A stretch of DNA of 38,200 nucleotides from Candidatus Gastranaerophilales bacterium (GTDB lineage Bacteria > Cyanobacteriota > Vampirovibrionia > Gastranaerophilales > Gastranaerophilaceae). Of the stretch, positions 8,142 to 16,423 are shown piece after piece. The DNA lies in contig CALUQG010000020.1 of assembly GCA_944322855.1 (NCBI GenBank), forward strand, positions 1-38,200, in the 5' to 3' direction. The notes under the pieces were generated by a model. The model saw only the letters and a program-made list of their open reading frames with translations, made no database searches and had not been told where the DNA came from. The first letter of the stretch is position 1. Every line of letters starts with the position of its first letter. The position numbers and the translations under genes are program-made.

Positions 8142-9386
8142 CTAGCTGAAAAATGTTTTAAAAGTTTCATTTTGGGTGTTGCTTTTTATAGTAAATTGAT
8201 TAGTGTATAAGGTGTTTTTTTTCTCCTGATTATATCTGTATTTTGTAAAAAGGTTGGAAATTCCTGCAACAAAAAATCCCATAAAACCTATGCTGAATAA
8301 GAAAGGTACGCCTGATATAAGAACTTTTTGTTTTGCAAGCTTTTGGAATTCTTTCTCAACTGTTGTCCTATTCTTTTGCGCAAGAGATTTTGCAATTTCT
8401 TCAAGCTTTTCAAAAGACGGTGTCTGCAGATTTTTGTCAATAGTTTCTTTGCATTTTCCAGTTTTCAAAAGCAGTTTTTTAAATCCTTTTTCAAATAAAT
8501 CAGAACCGGTAATTATATAAAAGCCTACAAGCGGAAATCTAAAAAGAGTTTCGAGAAAATTTTGTCTGCCTCTGTCTTTTGCTGCCCCAAAATATCCTGC
8601 ACCTCCTATTACAACGGCAGAAGTTAACTGTCCTTTGCTTAATACAAGTTTCCCATTTTCGGAAGCAAAATCAAGCGAAAAATATTTGTTAAAGAAATTT
8701 GCTGCTTTGTGGTTATTTCTAAAAAACTTTGTACCGGGGGCAACTATTGCTTCTGATATATGCTGCAGAGCTTGAGAGCTTGCGCCTTTTTTAGAAATTA
8801 AACCTCCTAAAGCTGTTGCTGCCAGGAAAATTGATGCAGCTTTGCTTATATTTTTGTAGGCGCTTTTTTCAACCTGTTTTTGAAAATTTTTGTCTTCTTT
8901 ACTATTTTCAAGATTGGCAATATTGTTGAAATCACCTTTTTTAAAGACTTTTAAAGTCATCAAGTTTTTGAAATAGTTTAGTGTAAATTCCGTAAGCGGA
9001 ATAAAAAGTGCGCTTAAAGCGATTGCTGCTTTTGCAGGAAGTACTGTTTTATTTAATGCATTTTTTTCTTTTAATAAATCTGCTCCGCTTTTTGCAATTA
9101 GTTTCTTTGCTTCATCAGAAAGATTTTTTGAATATATCTTTCTGGCAATTTTTTCACCAATAAATGCTGGGGCAAAATAGACAAGTGCACTTTCTGATAA
9201 TTCCAAAAAGCTGTTTTCTGCTAAATCAGCTTTACTTCTTGAAAAAACAGCTTTTGGAACAAGACAGGTCGCTGTATCTTGAATAAATCTTGATGTAGAC
9301 AGACCTGAGGCATTTTCTTTATGTGCTACAAATTGTGATGCTGCTTTTAATGGTTGAGCCAGTGTATTTATTAAATTAATTGTCAT
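8142..9386 (-). CDS. Unknown protein with several hydrophobic segments
   Basis: A 414-residue, lysine-rich product that I cannot assign. It has hydrophobic stretches near residues 83-95 (ALVYFAPAFIGE), 116-133 (AAIALSALFIPLTEF), 182-196 (ASIFLAATALGGLIS), 258-268 (SAVVIGGAGYFGAA), 283-297 and 351-370 (VLISGVPFLFSIGFMGFFVAGI), consistent with membrane helices. There is no N-terminal signal peptide. The ATG is well supported by AAGGA 8 nt upstream. The upstream region contains a set of competing hairpins (9432-9498). It resembles the 857-residue protein later in the window only in general character (long, lysine-rich, hydrophobic hairpins). It could be an integral membrane protein of lineage-specific function. 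Confidence 0.7.
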   Translation of the reverse strand: MTINLINTLAQPLKAASQFVAHKENASGLSTSRFIQDTATCLVPKAVFSRSKADLAENSFLELSESALVYFAPAFIGEKIARKIYSKNLSDEAKKLIAKSGADLLKEKNALNKTVLPAKAAIALSALFIPLTEFTLNYFKNLMTLKVFKKGDFNNIANLENSKEDKNFQKQVEKSAYKNISKAASIFLAATALGGLISKKGASSQALQHISEAIVAPGTKFFRNNHKAANFFNKYFSLDFASENGKLVLSKGQLTSAVVIGGAGYFGAAKDRGRQNFLETLFRFPLVGFYIITGSDLFEKGFKKLLLKTGKCKETIDKNLQTPSFEKLEEIAKSLAQKNRTTVEKEFQKLAKQKVLISGVPFLFSIGFMGFFVAGISNLFTKYRYNQEKKNTLYTNQFTIKSNTQNETFKTFFS

Positions 9387-9431
9387 TTGAATAATCCTTA
9401 TAATCTTTTAACTGTAACTAAATCGTGAGAA

Positions 9432-9498
9432 GTACAGGTTAAAAAATATAAGATTTACTAATTGCAAAAACTATCAGCCTGTACTTTTTATTACAGGC
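9432..9498 (-). promoter_or_regulatory. Possible structured leader with competing hairpins
   Basis: Three segments can pair in two exclusive ways: GTACAGG (9432-9438) with CCTGTAC (9478-9484), or GCCTGTA (9477-9483) with TACAGGC (9492-9498). The set lies 46-112 nt upstream of the minus-strand gene that starts at 9386. It matches no riboswitch class I know, and no T-run marks a terminator. Confidence 0.35.
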
Positions 9499-9634
9499 GC
9501 CACCAGCAATTATTCAAATTTATTTTGTTTCGGTTAATCATAGTTTTACTCTACAGTGAAATAAAAAAAACGTCAATAGGAAAATTTGATAGTGTTATGT
9601 TGATTTTACAAAAAAATATATTAATATATAACAT

Positions 9635-10213
9635 ATGAAGAAACAGGTTATATACATATTAATTTTAATTGTTACAGGCTTTATTTTTCCTTCTGCCTCA
9701 TATTGTGCAACTGATTATGCGACTTTGTATAAAAATACAAATTCTGCAGATTTTGAGCTTGTTCATAATATTGATCCTTATCAAAATGAAGACTATCAAA
9801 AATATGCCTGGTCGCCGTTTCCTTTATTCAGATTAAGCTCTGATGTGTATTTTAAGGGACAAACAATTCCGGCTGGATATTATATTCTCACTCCACGTTC
9901 AATGAACGGAAAAGATTATGTATTTTTTAAAGAAGCAGGCAAAGTAAAATATATTATTCCTGTTGTAAAGAAAGAGCTTGTTCCGGTCGGATTTTATCAT
10001 ACAAATATACCTGAACCAAAGTACACAAAATGGCAAAGTTTTTGCAGAAAAGTGAGAAATGGTTTTTATACAATATTTCGTAATTCTTCTCAAAAAGCTC
10101 CGCCGCCGAGTTCTTATATTGTTACCGAAATACTTGAAGGAGATATGTATTTGATTGTTGTTTATTATGGTGAAACGAAATATTATCTTGTTTTCAAATC
10201 TGTAAAAAGCTAA
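9635..10213 (+). CDS. Exported protein of unknown function (IPxGYY paralogue 1)
   Basis: A 192-residue protein with a signal peptide (hydrophobic core 5-19, likely cleavage near YCA25). The mature part has TIPAGYYILTPRSMNGKDYVFFKEAGKV... (from residue 77) and ends with a strand-rich DMYLIVVYYGETKYYLVF. The same pattern occurs in the protein encoded at 13896-14483, so the two are paralogues. I know no function. The start is ATG with no ribosome-binding site; a TAATAT box at 9622-9627 would place the transcription start 1 nt before the ATG. The 3' end overlaps the convergent efflux gene by 4 bp. Confidence 0.72.
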   Translation: MKKQVIYILILIVTGFIFPSASYCATDYATLYKNTNSADFELVHNIDPYQNEDYQKYAWSPFPLFRLSSDVYFKGQTIPAGYYILTPRSMNGKDYVFFKEAGKVKYIIPVVKKELVPVGFYHTNIPEPKYTKWQSFCRKVRNGFYTIFRNSSQKAPPPSSYIVTEILEGDMYLIVVYYGETKYYLVFKSVKS

Positions 10214-11757
10214 TTATTTTTGGCTGCTTTCTTTCTCCTGTATAAAAGAAGCAGAGGAATACATACAAAACTAATTATTCCCCAAACTCTAAATGTTTCC
10301 ATATAAGCACATAAAGTTGATTGTTGAATAAGCTGATTATATATCATCCCCTGTGCTTTTTGCAGAGCAACGGCATATACGTCAAATTGCGCAAAATAAT
10401 TGGTTAATGCAGCCAGCTTTTCTGCATATACTGTATTTTGCATATCCAAAAAATCAACCAGATTATATTGAAAAGCCTGAGAATATCTTGATACCATTGT
10501 AGTTACAAGAGAAGTACCAATGGCCGCACCAAGATTTTTTATCAAATTTTGTACACCGCTTGCATTTGTCATTTGTGCGTTTGAAATGGTTTCCATTGAG
10601 GCTGTAGTCAGGACTGTAATTGTAAGTCCAACAGAAAATCCGAAAATTACATTCGGTATAATTATGCTCATCATAGACATTTCTAAATTTAAGAAACCAA
10701 ACATCAAACTTGAAACACCAAGTAGTGTCAGCCCTATGACCGTGTATATTCTAAAATCAATCATTTTGTTTGTTACACTGTATAAGGCAATCGCAAAAAC
10801 ACTACCAAATCCTCTCGGCATCAATGAATATCCGCTCCAAAATGCGTTATATCCAATCAAATTCTGTAAAAATAGAGGCATGATAGTTGTAGATGCATAT
10901 AAAACCATGTTCGCAATTACAAGAATTATTGTTCCAAGAACAAAACTCCTGTCTTTAAATACCGAAAGATCAATAATAGATTCTTTTTGAACAATTTGTG
11001 AGTATATAAATAAAATCATTGAAATCATAGAAATAGTGAATGTCCAGCATATCCATTCGGAACCAAACCAGTCTGCGTTATTTCCTTTATCCAAAAAAAC
11101 TTGAAATGTCACAAGCCAGATGATTAAAAAAGTAAATCCTATGTAGTCTATTTTGGGATTTTTTTGCTTTCTTGCATATGGGGGGTCATAAATCCATAAC
11201 TTCGAAGTGATTGCGGCAAGTATTCCAAAAGGAATATTTATAAAAAATATCCAGTTCCAAGACCAGTTGTCCGTAAGCCATCCGCCGAGTATAGGGCCGA
11301 TAACAGGTGCAACTACAACTCCAAAGCCAAAAATAGACATAGCGAGCGCTCTTTTTTCCTGCGGAAAAGCCTCCAGTAAAATAGCCTGAGCAACAGGAAG
11401 AAGTGCTCCGCCTCCAAGTCCCTGTAAAATCCTCGAAAATATCATCATTTCAAGAGATGTAGACATACCGCATAATAAAGATGCAATTGTAAAAAGTAAA
11501 ATACAGCCGATAAAAAAGTGTTTACGTCCGAATAATTTACTGAACCAGTCTACAGATGGCACAACTATTCCGCTCGCAATTAAATAACTTGTCAAAATCC
11601 ATGTAGCTTCATCGTTGCTTGAAGAAAAACTGCCAGCCATCTGAGGCAATGCAACATTTGCAATCGTTCCGTCCAATACAAAAATAAAGGCGGCACTCAT
11701 AACGGCTATTGTTGTGAGCCAGGGATTTATTTCATGTTTTTTTGTTATTTCTTCCAC
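10210..11757 (-). CDS. DHA2-family (EmrB/QacA-type) multidrug efflux permease
   Basis: A 515-residue major facilitator with about 14 predicted membrane spans. DHA2 marks are visible: FVLDGTIANVALPQMAGSF in span 1, WILTSYLIASGI in span 2, the motif A region GRKHFF, RILQGLGGGALLPVAQAI, and the antiporter motif C region GPILGGWLTDNWSWNWIFFINIPFG. Such pumps expel drugs or bile-like compounds by proton antiport, in diderms often with an HlyD-type partner; none is encoded next to it here. The start is GTG at 11757. Just upstream lies a (GAAA)n run where the ribosome-binding site should be. A MarR-type gene ends 26 bp upstream on the same strand, the usual arrangement for local control of the pump. 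Confidence 0.92.
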   Translation of the reverse strand: MEEITKKHEINPWLTTIAVMSAAFIFVLDGTIANVALPQMAGSFSSSNDEATWILTSYLIASGIVVPSVDWFSKLFGRKHFFIGCILLFTIASLLCGMSTSLEMMIFSRILQGLGGGALLPVAQAILLEAFPQEKRALAMSIFGFGVVVAPVIGPILGGWLTDNWSWNWIFFINIPFGILAAITSKLWIYDPPYARKQKNPKIDYIGFTFLIIWLVTFQVFLDKGNNADWFGSEWICWTFTISMISMILFIYSQIVQKESIIDLSVFKDRSFVLGTIILVIANMVLYASTTIMPLFLQNLIGYNAFWSGYSLMPRGFGSVFAIALYSVTNKMIDFRIYTVIGLTLLGVSSLMFGFLNLEMSMMSIIIPNVIFGFSVGLTITVLTTASMETISNAQMTNASGVQNLIKNLGAAIGTSLVTTMVSRYSQAFQYNLVDFLDMQNTVYAEKLAALTNYFAQFDVYAVALQKAQGMIYNQLIQQSTLCAYMETFRVWGIISFVCIPLLLLYRRKKAAKNN

Positions 11758-11760
11758 CGG

Positions 11761-11778
11761 TTTCTTTCTTTCTTTCTT
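11761..11778. repeat. Tetranucleotide repeat (TTTC)4 at the efflux-pump translation start
   Basis: TTTC is repeated four times, followed by TT and a T-rich tail. On the coding strand it reads GAAA repeats and ends 3 bp before the GTG start, so it provides the only purine-rich ribosome-binding sequence and could vary in length by slippage. Confidence 0.8.
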
Positions 11779-11783
11779 TTTTT

Positions 11784-12248
11784 CTAAATTTGTATGTTTG
11801 CTTTTTCACTTATTTTTAAAATAATTTTTTCCAGAGTATTTCTTAGACTTTGCAGTTCATCTTTATCAAATTGTGTCATAAGCATTTCCAGATCATTTTT
11901 TATTAATGGTGAAATTTGCGTTATAACTTTTTGTCCTTTTGGTTTCAATTTTAAAATTTTAACCGGACGATTATTTTTTACAGATATAAGACGCTCTATA
12001 TACCCTTTGTTTTCTAATATTGAAAGAATTCTGGTTACATTGGATCTGTCTTTCAAAATGATTTTGGCAAGATCTCTCTGGCATATATTGGGAGTATTTG
12101 CTATCGCATCAAGTGTAATGAATTGTTCAAGAGTCAAGTCTGATTTAGCTTTGTGTAAAAATACTGAACCATATAATCTAAGGTATACAGATGCTTTGTC
12201 CACAAGATAAGGGAGACAATCTGCGTAGCATTCAGGTATTTTACTCAT
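11784..12248 (-). CDS. MarR-family transcriptional regulator
   Basis: A 154-residue winged-helix regulator. The DNA-binding core is NICQRDLAKIILKDRSNVTRILSILENKGYIERLISVKNNR (about 54-94): helix-turn-helix followed by the beta wing, and a long C-terminal dimerisation helix (DELQSLRNTLEKIILKISEK). Family members usually repress an adjacent efflux gene and release DNA when a phenolic or bile-like ligand binds. The pump gene starts 26 bp downstream. The frame runs on upstream to TTG 12314, with another ATG at 12284. I prefer ATG 12248 because the protein then has normal MarR length and GGAG lies upstream, but the choice is not secure. Confidence 0.9.
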   Translation of the reverse strand: MSKIPECYADCLPYLVDKASVYLRLYGSVFLHKAKSDLTLEQFITLDAIANTPNICQRDLAKIILKDRSNVTRILSILENKGYIERLISVKNNRPVKILKLKPKGQKVITQISPLIKNDLEMLMTQFDKDELQSLRNTLEKIILKISEKANIQI

Positions 12249-12352
12249 CTGTGATGTAACTCCAACATGTTGTAATTCCAACATTATGCTAATGTTTTTT
12301 TTCCAAGAGGTCAAGTTGTAAAAATTTGATGTATAAAATTTATTAATTACGC

Positions 12353-12358
12353 TATAAT
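12353..12358 (+). promoter_or_regulatory. -10 box placed for a near-leaderless transcript
   Basis: A perfect TATAAT preceded by CGC. Its last base is 8 nt before the ATG at 12366, so initiation is expected at 12365-12366. No ribosome-binding site lies between. Confidence 0.6.
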
Positions 12359-12365
12359 AAATTCT

Positions 12366-12686
12366 ATGGATAAAGAAAATGAATTAAAAATTATAGAAGA
12401 CATGCAAGCCGTTGTGGAACAGATGCGCCTGGATGATATTGAAGAAAATCCTGATAGTGAATATGACATGTTTGAGTGTCAATGCTGCGGTGAAGAAAAA
12501 CCACTGGCCGGTTCTGTTGTCTATGAAGGAATTAGAGTTTGTAATGATTGTGTTTTGCTGGCAGAGACAGGTTTTGCTTTAGGGAAAATTAAATCAATAA
12601 ATGATTTGATGAAGAATATGGAAGATAAAAAACTGGAAGCGCAATGCCGTTTTATCCAGCAAGATGAAATTGAACATAATAATTAA
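12366..12686 (+). CDS. Small zinc-ribbon protein
   Basis: A 106-residue acidic protein with four well-spaced cysteines, C38xxC41 and C59xxC62 (FECQCCGEE...VCNDCVLL), that can bind one zinc. Helical acidic segments flank the ribbon. I do not recognise a family; ribbons of this size often mediate protein or RNA contacts. It precedes an LptF/LptG-type gene by 18 bp and is probably co-transcribed with it. The start is the ATG at 12366, apparently used without a leader. Confidence 0.7.
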   Translation: MDKENELKIIEDMQAVVEQMRLDDIEENPDSEYDMFECQCCGEEKPLAGSVVYEGIRVCNDCVLLAETGFALGKIKSINDLMKNMEDKKLEAQCRFIQQDEIEHNN

Positions 12687-12704
12687 CGGATTATCACAAT
12701 ACAA

Positions 12705-13883
12705 ATGCAAATAAAAGTACCGAAAGAAGCACAGGAACAAATAGAAAAAATTAATGCTGTTAAAGACAAGATGAGTATTCTTGACAGATATATATTGTTT
12801 CAGGTTCTTGAAATTTTTATTATGGGTATTATTATATTTACCTCAATAATATTTGCATCAGACACTTTTATTACATTGATAAAACAGATTACTCTTTATG
12901 GTATTCCATTCAATGTTGCTCTTATGATAGTTTTATTAAACTTGCCTCAGGTAATTGTTATGGCAATACCTATGAGCGTTCTGTTTTCAACAGTAATGAC
13001 ACTGAACAAACTCAGTCTTTCATCTGAAATTACCGTAATGAGAGCCTGCGGAATAGGTTTAAATCGTATAGCAAAGCCTATTTTTATTTTTGCGGCAGCA
13101 ATGAGTTTATTTACATTTCTCGTTAATGAAACAGTTGTTCCTATCACAAATTCCCAGTCAAAAACACTGGCTGTATGGGCTTTGGGACAAAAAAACATAC
13201 CCAACGGAAAGCAGAATTTTACCTTTAAAGAAACTCAGAATTTTGAAGATGGAACAAGCTTTATGAAACGGCTGTTTTTTGTTCAAAAATGTGAAGACAA
13301 TACTCTAAAAAATGTTACTGTTGTTGATTTTTCAGACAAGGACGCTCTTAGAGTTATTCAGTCTCAATCAGGAAAAACAAGCCCTGACGGCTGGCAGTTT
13401 ATAAAAGGTGCTGCATACACCATGACAAAAAAGGAAAATATCTTGAACAGTGTATGGTTTGCACAAACTACTGCTGATTTTGGTATGGATGTGAAAGATA
13501 AACTTACTGAAGATGAAGCTACGCAATATAATGTTATTGCTCTATGGAAATATGTTGAAAACAATTCCAAAAAGCATCATGATCCCAAAATGCAGTCAAT
13601 TTTTAAAATAGAATTGCATAACAAATTTGCTTTTCCTTTTACAACACTTGTTCTTGTCCTTCTCGGGGTTCCTCTTGCAATTACACCACCGAGAGTCAGA
13701 TATAACAGAGGCTTTTTATTTAGTATCTTAATTATATTTCTATATTATTTACTTAGAGCTTTATCACTTTCTCTGGGTGAAGAAATGAAAATTACTCCGC
13801 TTCTGGCTGCATGGATTCCGAATTTAATATTATTTATACTCGGCTCAATTCTGTATTACAAAAAAGTATATACAATTAACTAA
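12705..13883 (+). CDS. LptF/LptG-family permease (YjgP/YjgQ)
   Basis: A 392-residue inner-membrane subunit of the LptB2FG type, the ABC machine that pulls lipopolysaccharide from the inner membrane. The family order is visible: a short cytoplasmic N-terminus, DRYILFQVLEIFIMGIIIFTSI (span 1), two further spans with LPQVIVMAIPMSVLFSTVMTL and the conserved SSEITVMRACGI loop, a periplasmic jellyroll domain (about 145-300), then HNKFAFPFTTLVLVLLGVPLAI and two last spans. Whether it is the F or G type cannot be decided; only one is present here, and some lineages use a single gene. It shows that the organism has an outer membrane with LPS-like lipid. It converges with the next gene across 12 bp. 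Confidence 0.88.
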   Translation: MQIKVPKEAQEQIEKINAVKDKMSILDRYILFQVLEIFIMGIIIFTSIIFASDTFITLIKQITLYGIPFNVALMIVLLNLPQVIVMAIPMSVLFSTVMTLNKLSLSSEITVMRACGIGLNRIAKPIFIFAAAMSLFTFLVNETVVPITNSQSKTLAVWALGQKNIPNGKQNFTFKETQNFEDGTSFMKRLFFVQKCEDNTLKNVTVVDFSDKDALRVIQSQSGKTSPDGWQFIKGAAYTMTKKENILNSVWFAQTTADFGMDVKDKLTEDEATQYNVIALWKYVENNSKKHHDPKMQSIFKIELHNKFAFPFTTLVLVLLGVPLAITPPRVRYNRGFLFSILIIFLYYLLRALSLSLGEEMKITPLLAAWIPNLILFILGSILYYKKVYTIN

Positions 13884-13895
13884 CAAGGAAAAACA

Positions 13896-14483
13896 TCATT
13901 GTTTTATTTCCAATCCGGCTTCAATATTGCAGTCAATATCGCCATAGATTACTTTCATGTAGACATCACTTATAGGAATAACTTTTGCATAATTTAAAGA
14001 TTTTTGATTGTAGTCATTTCCTGTATTCAATGCTTTAACTTTAGCAATCAAAGAATTTCCCTGATAAAAATTTATAAAATATCCGTTATCATTTTTTGCT
14101 GAAAGTATTCTGTAATATCCGGGTGGAATTTCTGTATGTGATGGTGTAATCAATGTCACAGGTATCATAACTGTAGGATAATCCTGTTTTTGTTGTTTAA
14201 GAGCCCCTGATACCATATCCTGCGGTTCAGTATTTTCATCTATATTGTTATTTTGCCATACAGGATTGCCTTTTGGCTTTTTCTTTTCTTCTTTTTTTTT
14301 CTTTTTCTTTTCAAAAAATTTCATTACTTTTTCGAACTCTTGATTTGTAACTGATTTTTGCTGGCTTTTGGCAGCACTATCTATTTTCATTGGTTCATCC
14401 CAAAAATCAGTATCATCCGCAAATACAGGAATACAAAAAAGCGGCATGTTTAAAAGTAAAAACAATACATATAATTTTTTCAT
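13896..14483 (-). CDS. Exported protein of unknown function (IPxGYY paralogue 2)
   Basis: A 195-residue protein with a signal peptide (cut after VFA22), a low-complexity Lys/Glu block (about 57-71), then a domain with EIPPGYYRILSAKNDNGYFINFY (from residue 118) and DVYMKVIYGDID near the end. Both elements align with the protein at 9635-10213 (TIPAGYYIL..., DMYLIVVYYGE), so these are diverged paralogues sharing one small, strand-rich extracytoplasmic domain. The Lys/Glu block is an addition in this copy. The ATG has no ribosome-binding site but has a well-formed promoter whose start point is the ATG itself. Confidence 0.72.
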   Translation of the reverse strand: MKKLYVLFLLLNMPLFCIPVFADDTDFWDEPMKIDSAAKSQQKSVTNQEFEKVMKFFEKKKKKKEEKKKPKGNPVWQNNNIDENTEPQDMVSGALKQQKQDYPTVMIPVTLITPSHTEIPPGYYRILSAKNDNGYFINFYQGNSLIAKVKALNTGNDYNQKSLNYAKVIPISDVYMKVIYGDIDCNIEAGLEIKQ

Positions 14484-14489
14484 AATTCT

Positions 14490-14517
14490 ATGATAATGAT
14501 TTTTTCAAATTAGTAAA
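14490..14517 (-). promoter_or_regulatory. Leaderless promoter for the IPxGYY paralogue 2 gene
   Basis: On the minus strand TTTACT (14512-14517) and TATCAT (14490-14495) are separated by 16 bp. The -10 box occupies -12 to -7 relative to the A of the ATG at 14483, so the transcript should start at the start codon. Confidence 0.6.
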
Positions 14518-14566
14518 GTTTATTTCAAGTTAGTCAATGGAGCAGTATAAAAAAATTTAGAATTTA

Positions 14567-14575
14567 TGCTAAATT
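14567..14575 (+). promoter_or_regulatory. Leaderless promoter for the solute-binding protein gene
   Basis: Extended -10 TGC-TAAATT. Position +1 computed from the hexamer (last base 14575) is 14582, the A of the ATG. It is back to back with the leaderless promoter of the divergent gene. Confidence 0.5.
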
Positions 14576-14581
14576 GTTTAT

Positions 14582-16423
14582 ATGAAGAAAAAAGTCATAT
14601 ATTTGATATTGTTATTATTGTTTTTTGCATTAGTTCTTTCAAGCTGCATAAAAGCTGATATTCCTGTTTCTGAAACAGCTTCAATTCAATCTGAAAAATT
14701 TTTACAAGATGCATTTAAACCTTACCCAACAGCAACAAAAACTATAGATGGTACGGATTATTTGCTTTCAAGGTCTCCGGCCGGAAAGTATGGCGGAACA
14801 CTTGTGACAAGTACAATAGGTGAAGGCCCAAAAACTTTCAATTCTTGGAATTCTATGGATGCAACTTCTTCGGCTGCTGCAGATATTATGTTTGACGGAC
14901 TTGTTACAACTGATGCATATACAGGGGAAGTTATACCAAAGCTGGCCAAAACTGTTAAAATCATGCCGGATAATAAGACTTATATTATAGAACTCAGGCA
15001 TGGTTTAAAATGGTCAGACGGAAAAGAAATCACTTCTGATGATGTGTATTTTACCTGGAATACTATAATATTTGGCGGATATGGAAATACAAGCACTCGA
15101 GATGCTATGTATATTGGTGATGAGCTGCCTAAAATTGAGAAAATTGATAAATATACAGTAAAATTTACAACCCCAAAACCTTTTTCTCCTTTTTTGAGAC
15201 AACTTTCCGTTCCTATAGCACCAAAACATGTATTAGAACCTGTTACAAATAAGGGAAAGAGAGCATTTGCTTCCTTCTGGGGCTCAAATACAAATCCTAA
15301 AGATTTTGTCACAAGCGGAGCTTTTAAACTCGTAGAATATGTTCCAGCGCAGCGGCTTGTTTATAAAAGAAATCCTGATTACTATATGATAGATGAAAAA
15401 GGGCAGAAACTGCCTTATCTTGACAAGTATATTATCCTTATTGTCGGTGATTTGAATAACGAACTTTTAAAATTCCAATCAAAGGAACTTGATACAGTCG
15501 CACTTCGAGGTGCAAATGTTCCTCTATTTAAAGAAAAAGAACCTTTTTCCGATTACAAAATTTATAACCTTGGCCCTGATACAGGTACAATGTATTTTGC
15601 ATATAACCTTAATACCAGAAAAAATGAAGACGGGAAGTTTTATGTAGACCCGGTAAAACAAAAATGGTTTAATGATTTGAACTTCAGAAAAGCAACAGAC
15701 TATGCTCTCGATAGGGAAAATATGGTTTTTAATATTGCAAGCGGTGTTGCAAAGCCTCTTTTTACACCGGAGCCGTTGTCTTCTATATATTTGAACGAAA
15801 AAATCGCAAAGGGTCATTCTCGAAATATTCAAAAAGCAAAAGAATTTTTGAAGGCTTCGGGGTTCTATTGGAGGAAAAACAAGCTCTACGATAAAGACGG
15901 GAATAAAGTTGAGTTTAACCTGTTTACAAATGCAGGCAATACTGAAAGAGAATCTATTGGTGTTATGGTAAAGCAGGATTTGGAAGAACTCGGAATGACT
16001 GTAAATTTTAAGCCTATAGAATTCAATACTCTAGTAAGTAAACTTGTGAATTCCAACGATTTTGATGCCGTAATCATGGGATTTACCGGCAGCCCTCTGG
16101 AACCGTATGGCGGCAAAAATGTATGGTATTCAAACGGGACATTGCATGTTTTTAATATGAGAAAAAACCCTCAAGATAACAAAAAACTTTTCAAATGGGA
16201 GCGAGAACTCAATGATATATTTGACAAAGCTTCTTTAGAACTTGATTTTGAAAAAAGAAAAACTTTGTATGAAAGATATCAACAACTAATTTATGATGAA
16301 AAGCCTATAATTTATTTATATTCTCCAATTAGAATTTCCGCGGTGCGAAATAAATTCGGAAACATCCACCCGACAGAATTGGGGGGAGTAACGCATAATC
16401 TTGAAGAAATTTATTTAAAATAA
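14582..16423 (+). CDS. Family 5 extracellular solute-binding lipoprotein (peptide/oligopeptide type)
   Basis: A 613-residue periplasmic binding lipoprotein. The lipobox LSSC places Cys22 as the lipidated residue after a hydrophobic leader. The fold marks of the SBP_bac_5 (OppA/DppA) family are GLKWSDGKEITSDDVYFTWNTI, FVTSGAFKLVEYVPAQRLVYKRNPDYY, LNFRKATDYALDRENMV and a C-terminal YERYQQLIYDEKPIIYLYSP. These proteins deliver peptides, nickel or other ligands to an ABC permease; no permease genes are nearby, so it is an orphan subunit or serves one encoded elsewhere. Length is within the family range. Its stop abuts the stop of the convergent LysM gene with no gap. Confidence 0.92.
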   Translation: MKKKVIYLILLLLFFALVLSSCIKADIPVSETASIQSEKFLQDAFKPYPTATKTIDGTDYLLSRSPAGKYGGTLVTSTIGEGPKTFNSWNSMDATSSAAADIMFDGLVTTDAYTGEVIPKLAKTVKIMPDNKTYIIELRHGLKWSDGKEITSDDVYFTWNTIIFGGYGNTSTRDAMYIGDELPKIEKIDKYTVKFTTPKPFSPFLRQLSVPIAPKHVLEPVTNKGKRAFASFWGSNTNPKDFVTSGAFKLVEYVPAQRLVYKRNPDYYMIDEKGQKLPYLDKYIILIVGDLNNELLKFQSKELDTVALRGANVPLFKEKEPFSDYKIYNLGPDTGTMYFAYNLNTRKNEDGKFYVDPVKQKWFNDLNFRKATDYALDRENMVFNIASGVAKPLFTPEPLSSIYLNEKIAKGHSRNIQKAKEFLKASGFYWRKNKLYDKDGNKVEFNLFTNAGNTERESIGVMVKQDLEELGMTVNFKPIEFNTLVSKLVNSNDFDAVIMGFTGSPLEPYGGKNVWYSNGTLHVFNMRKNPQDNKKLFKWERELNDIFDKASLELDFEKRKTLYERYQQLIYDEKPIIYLYSPIRISAVRNKFGNIHPTELGGVTHNLEEIYLK

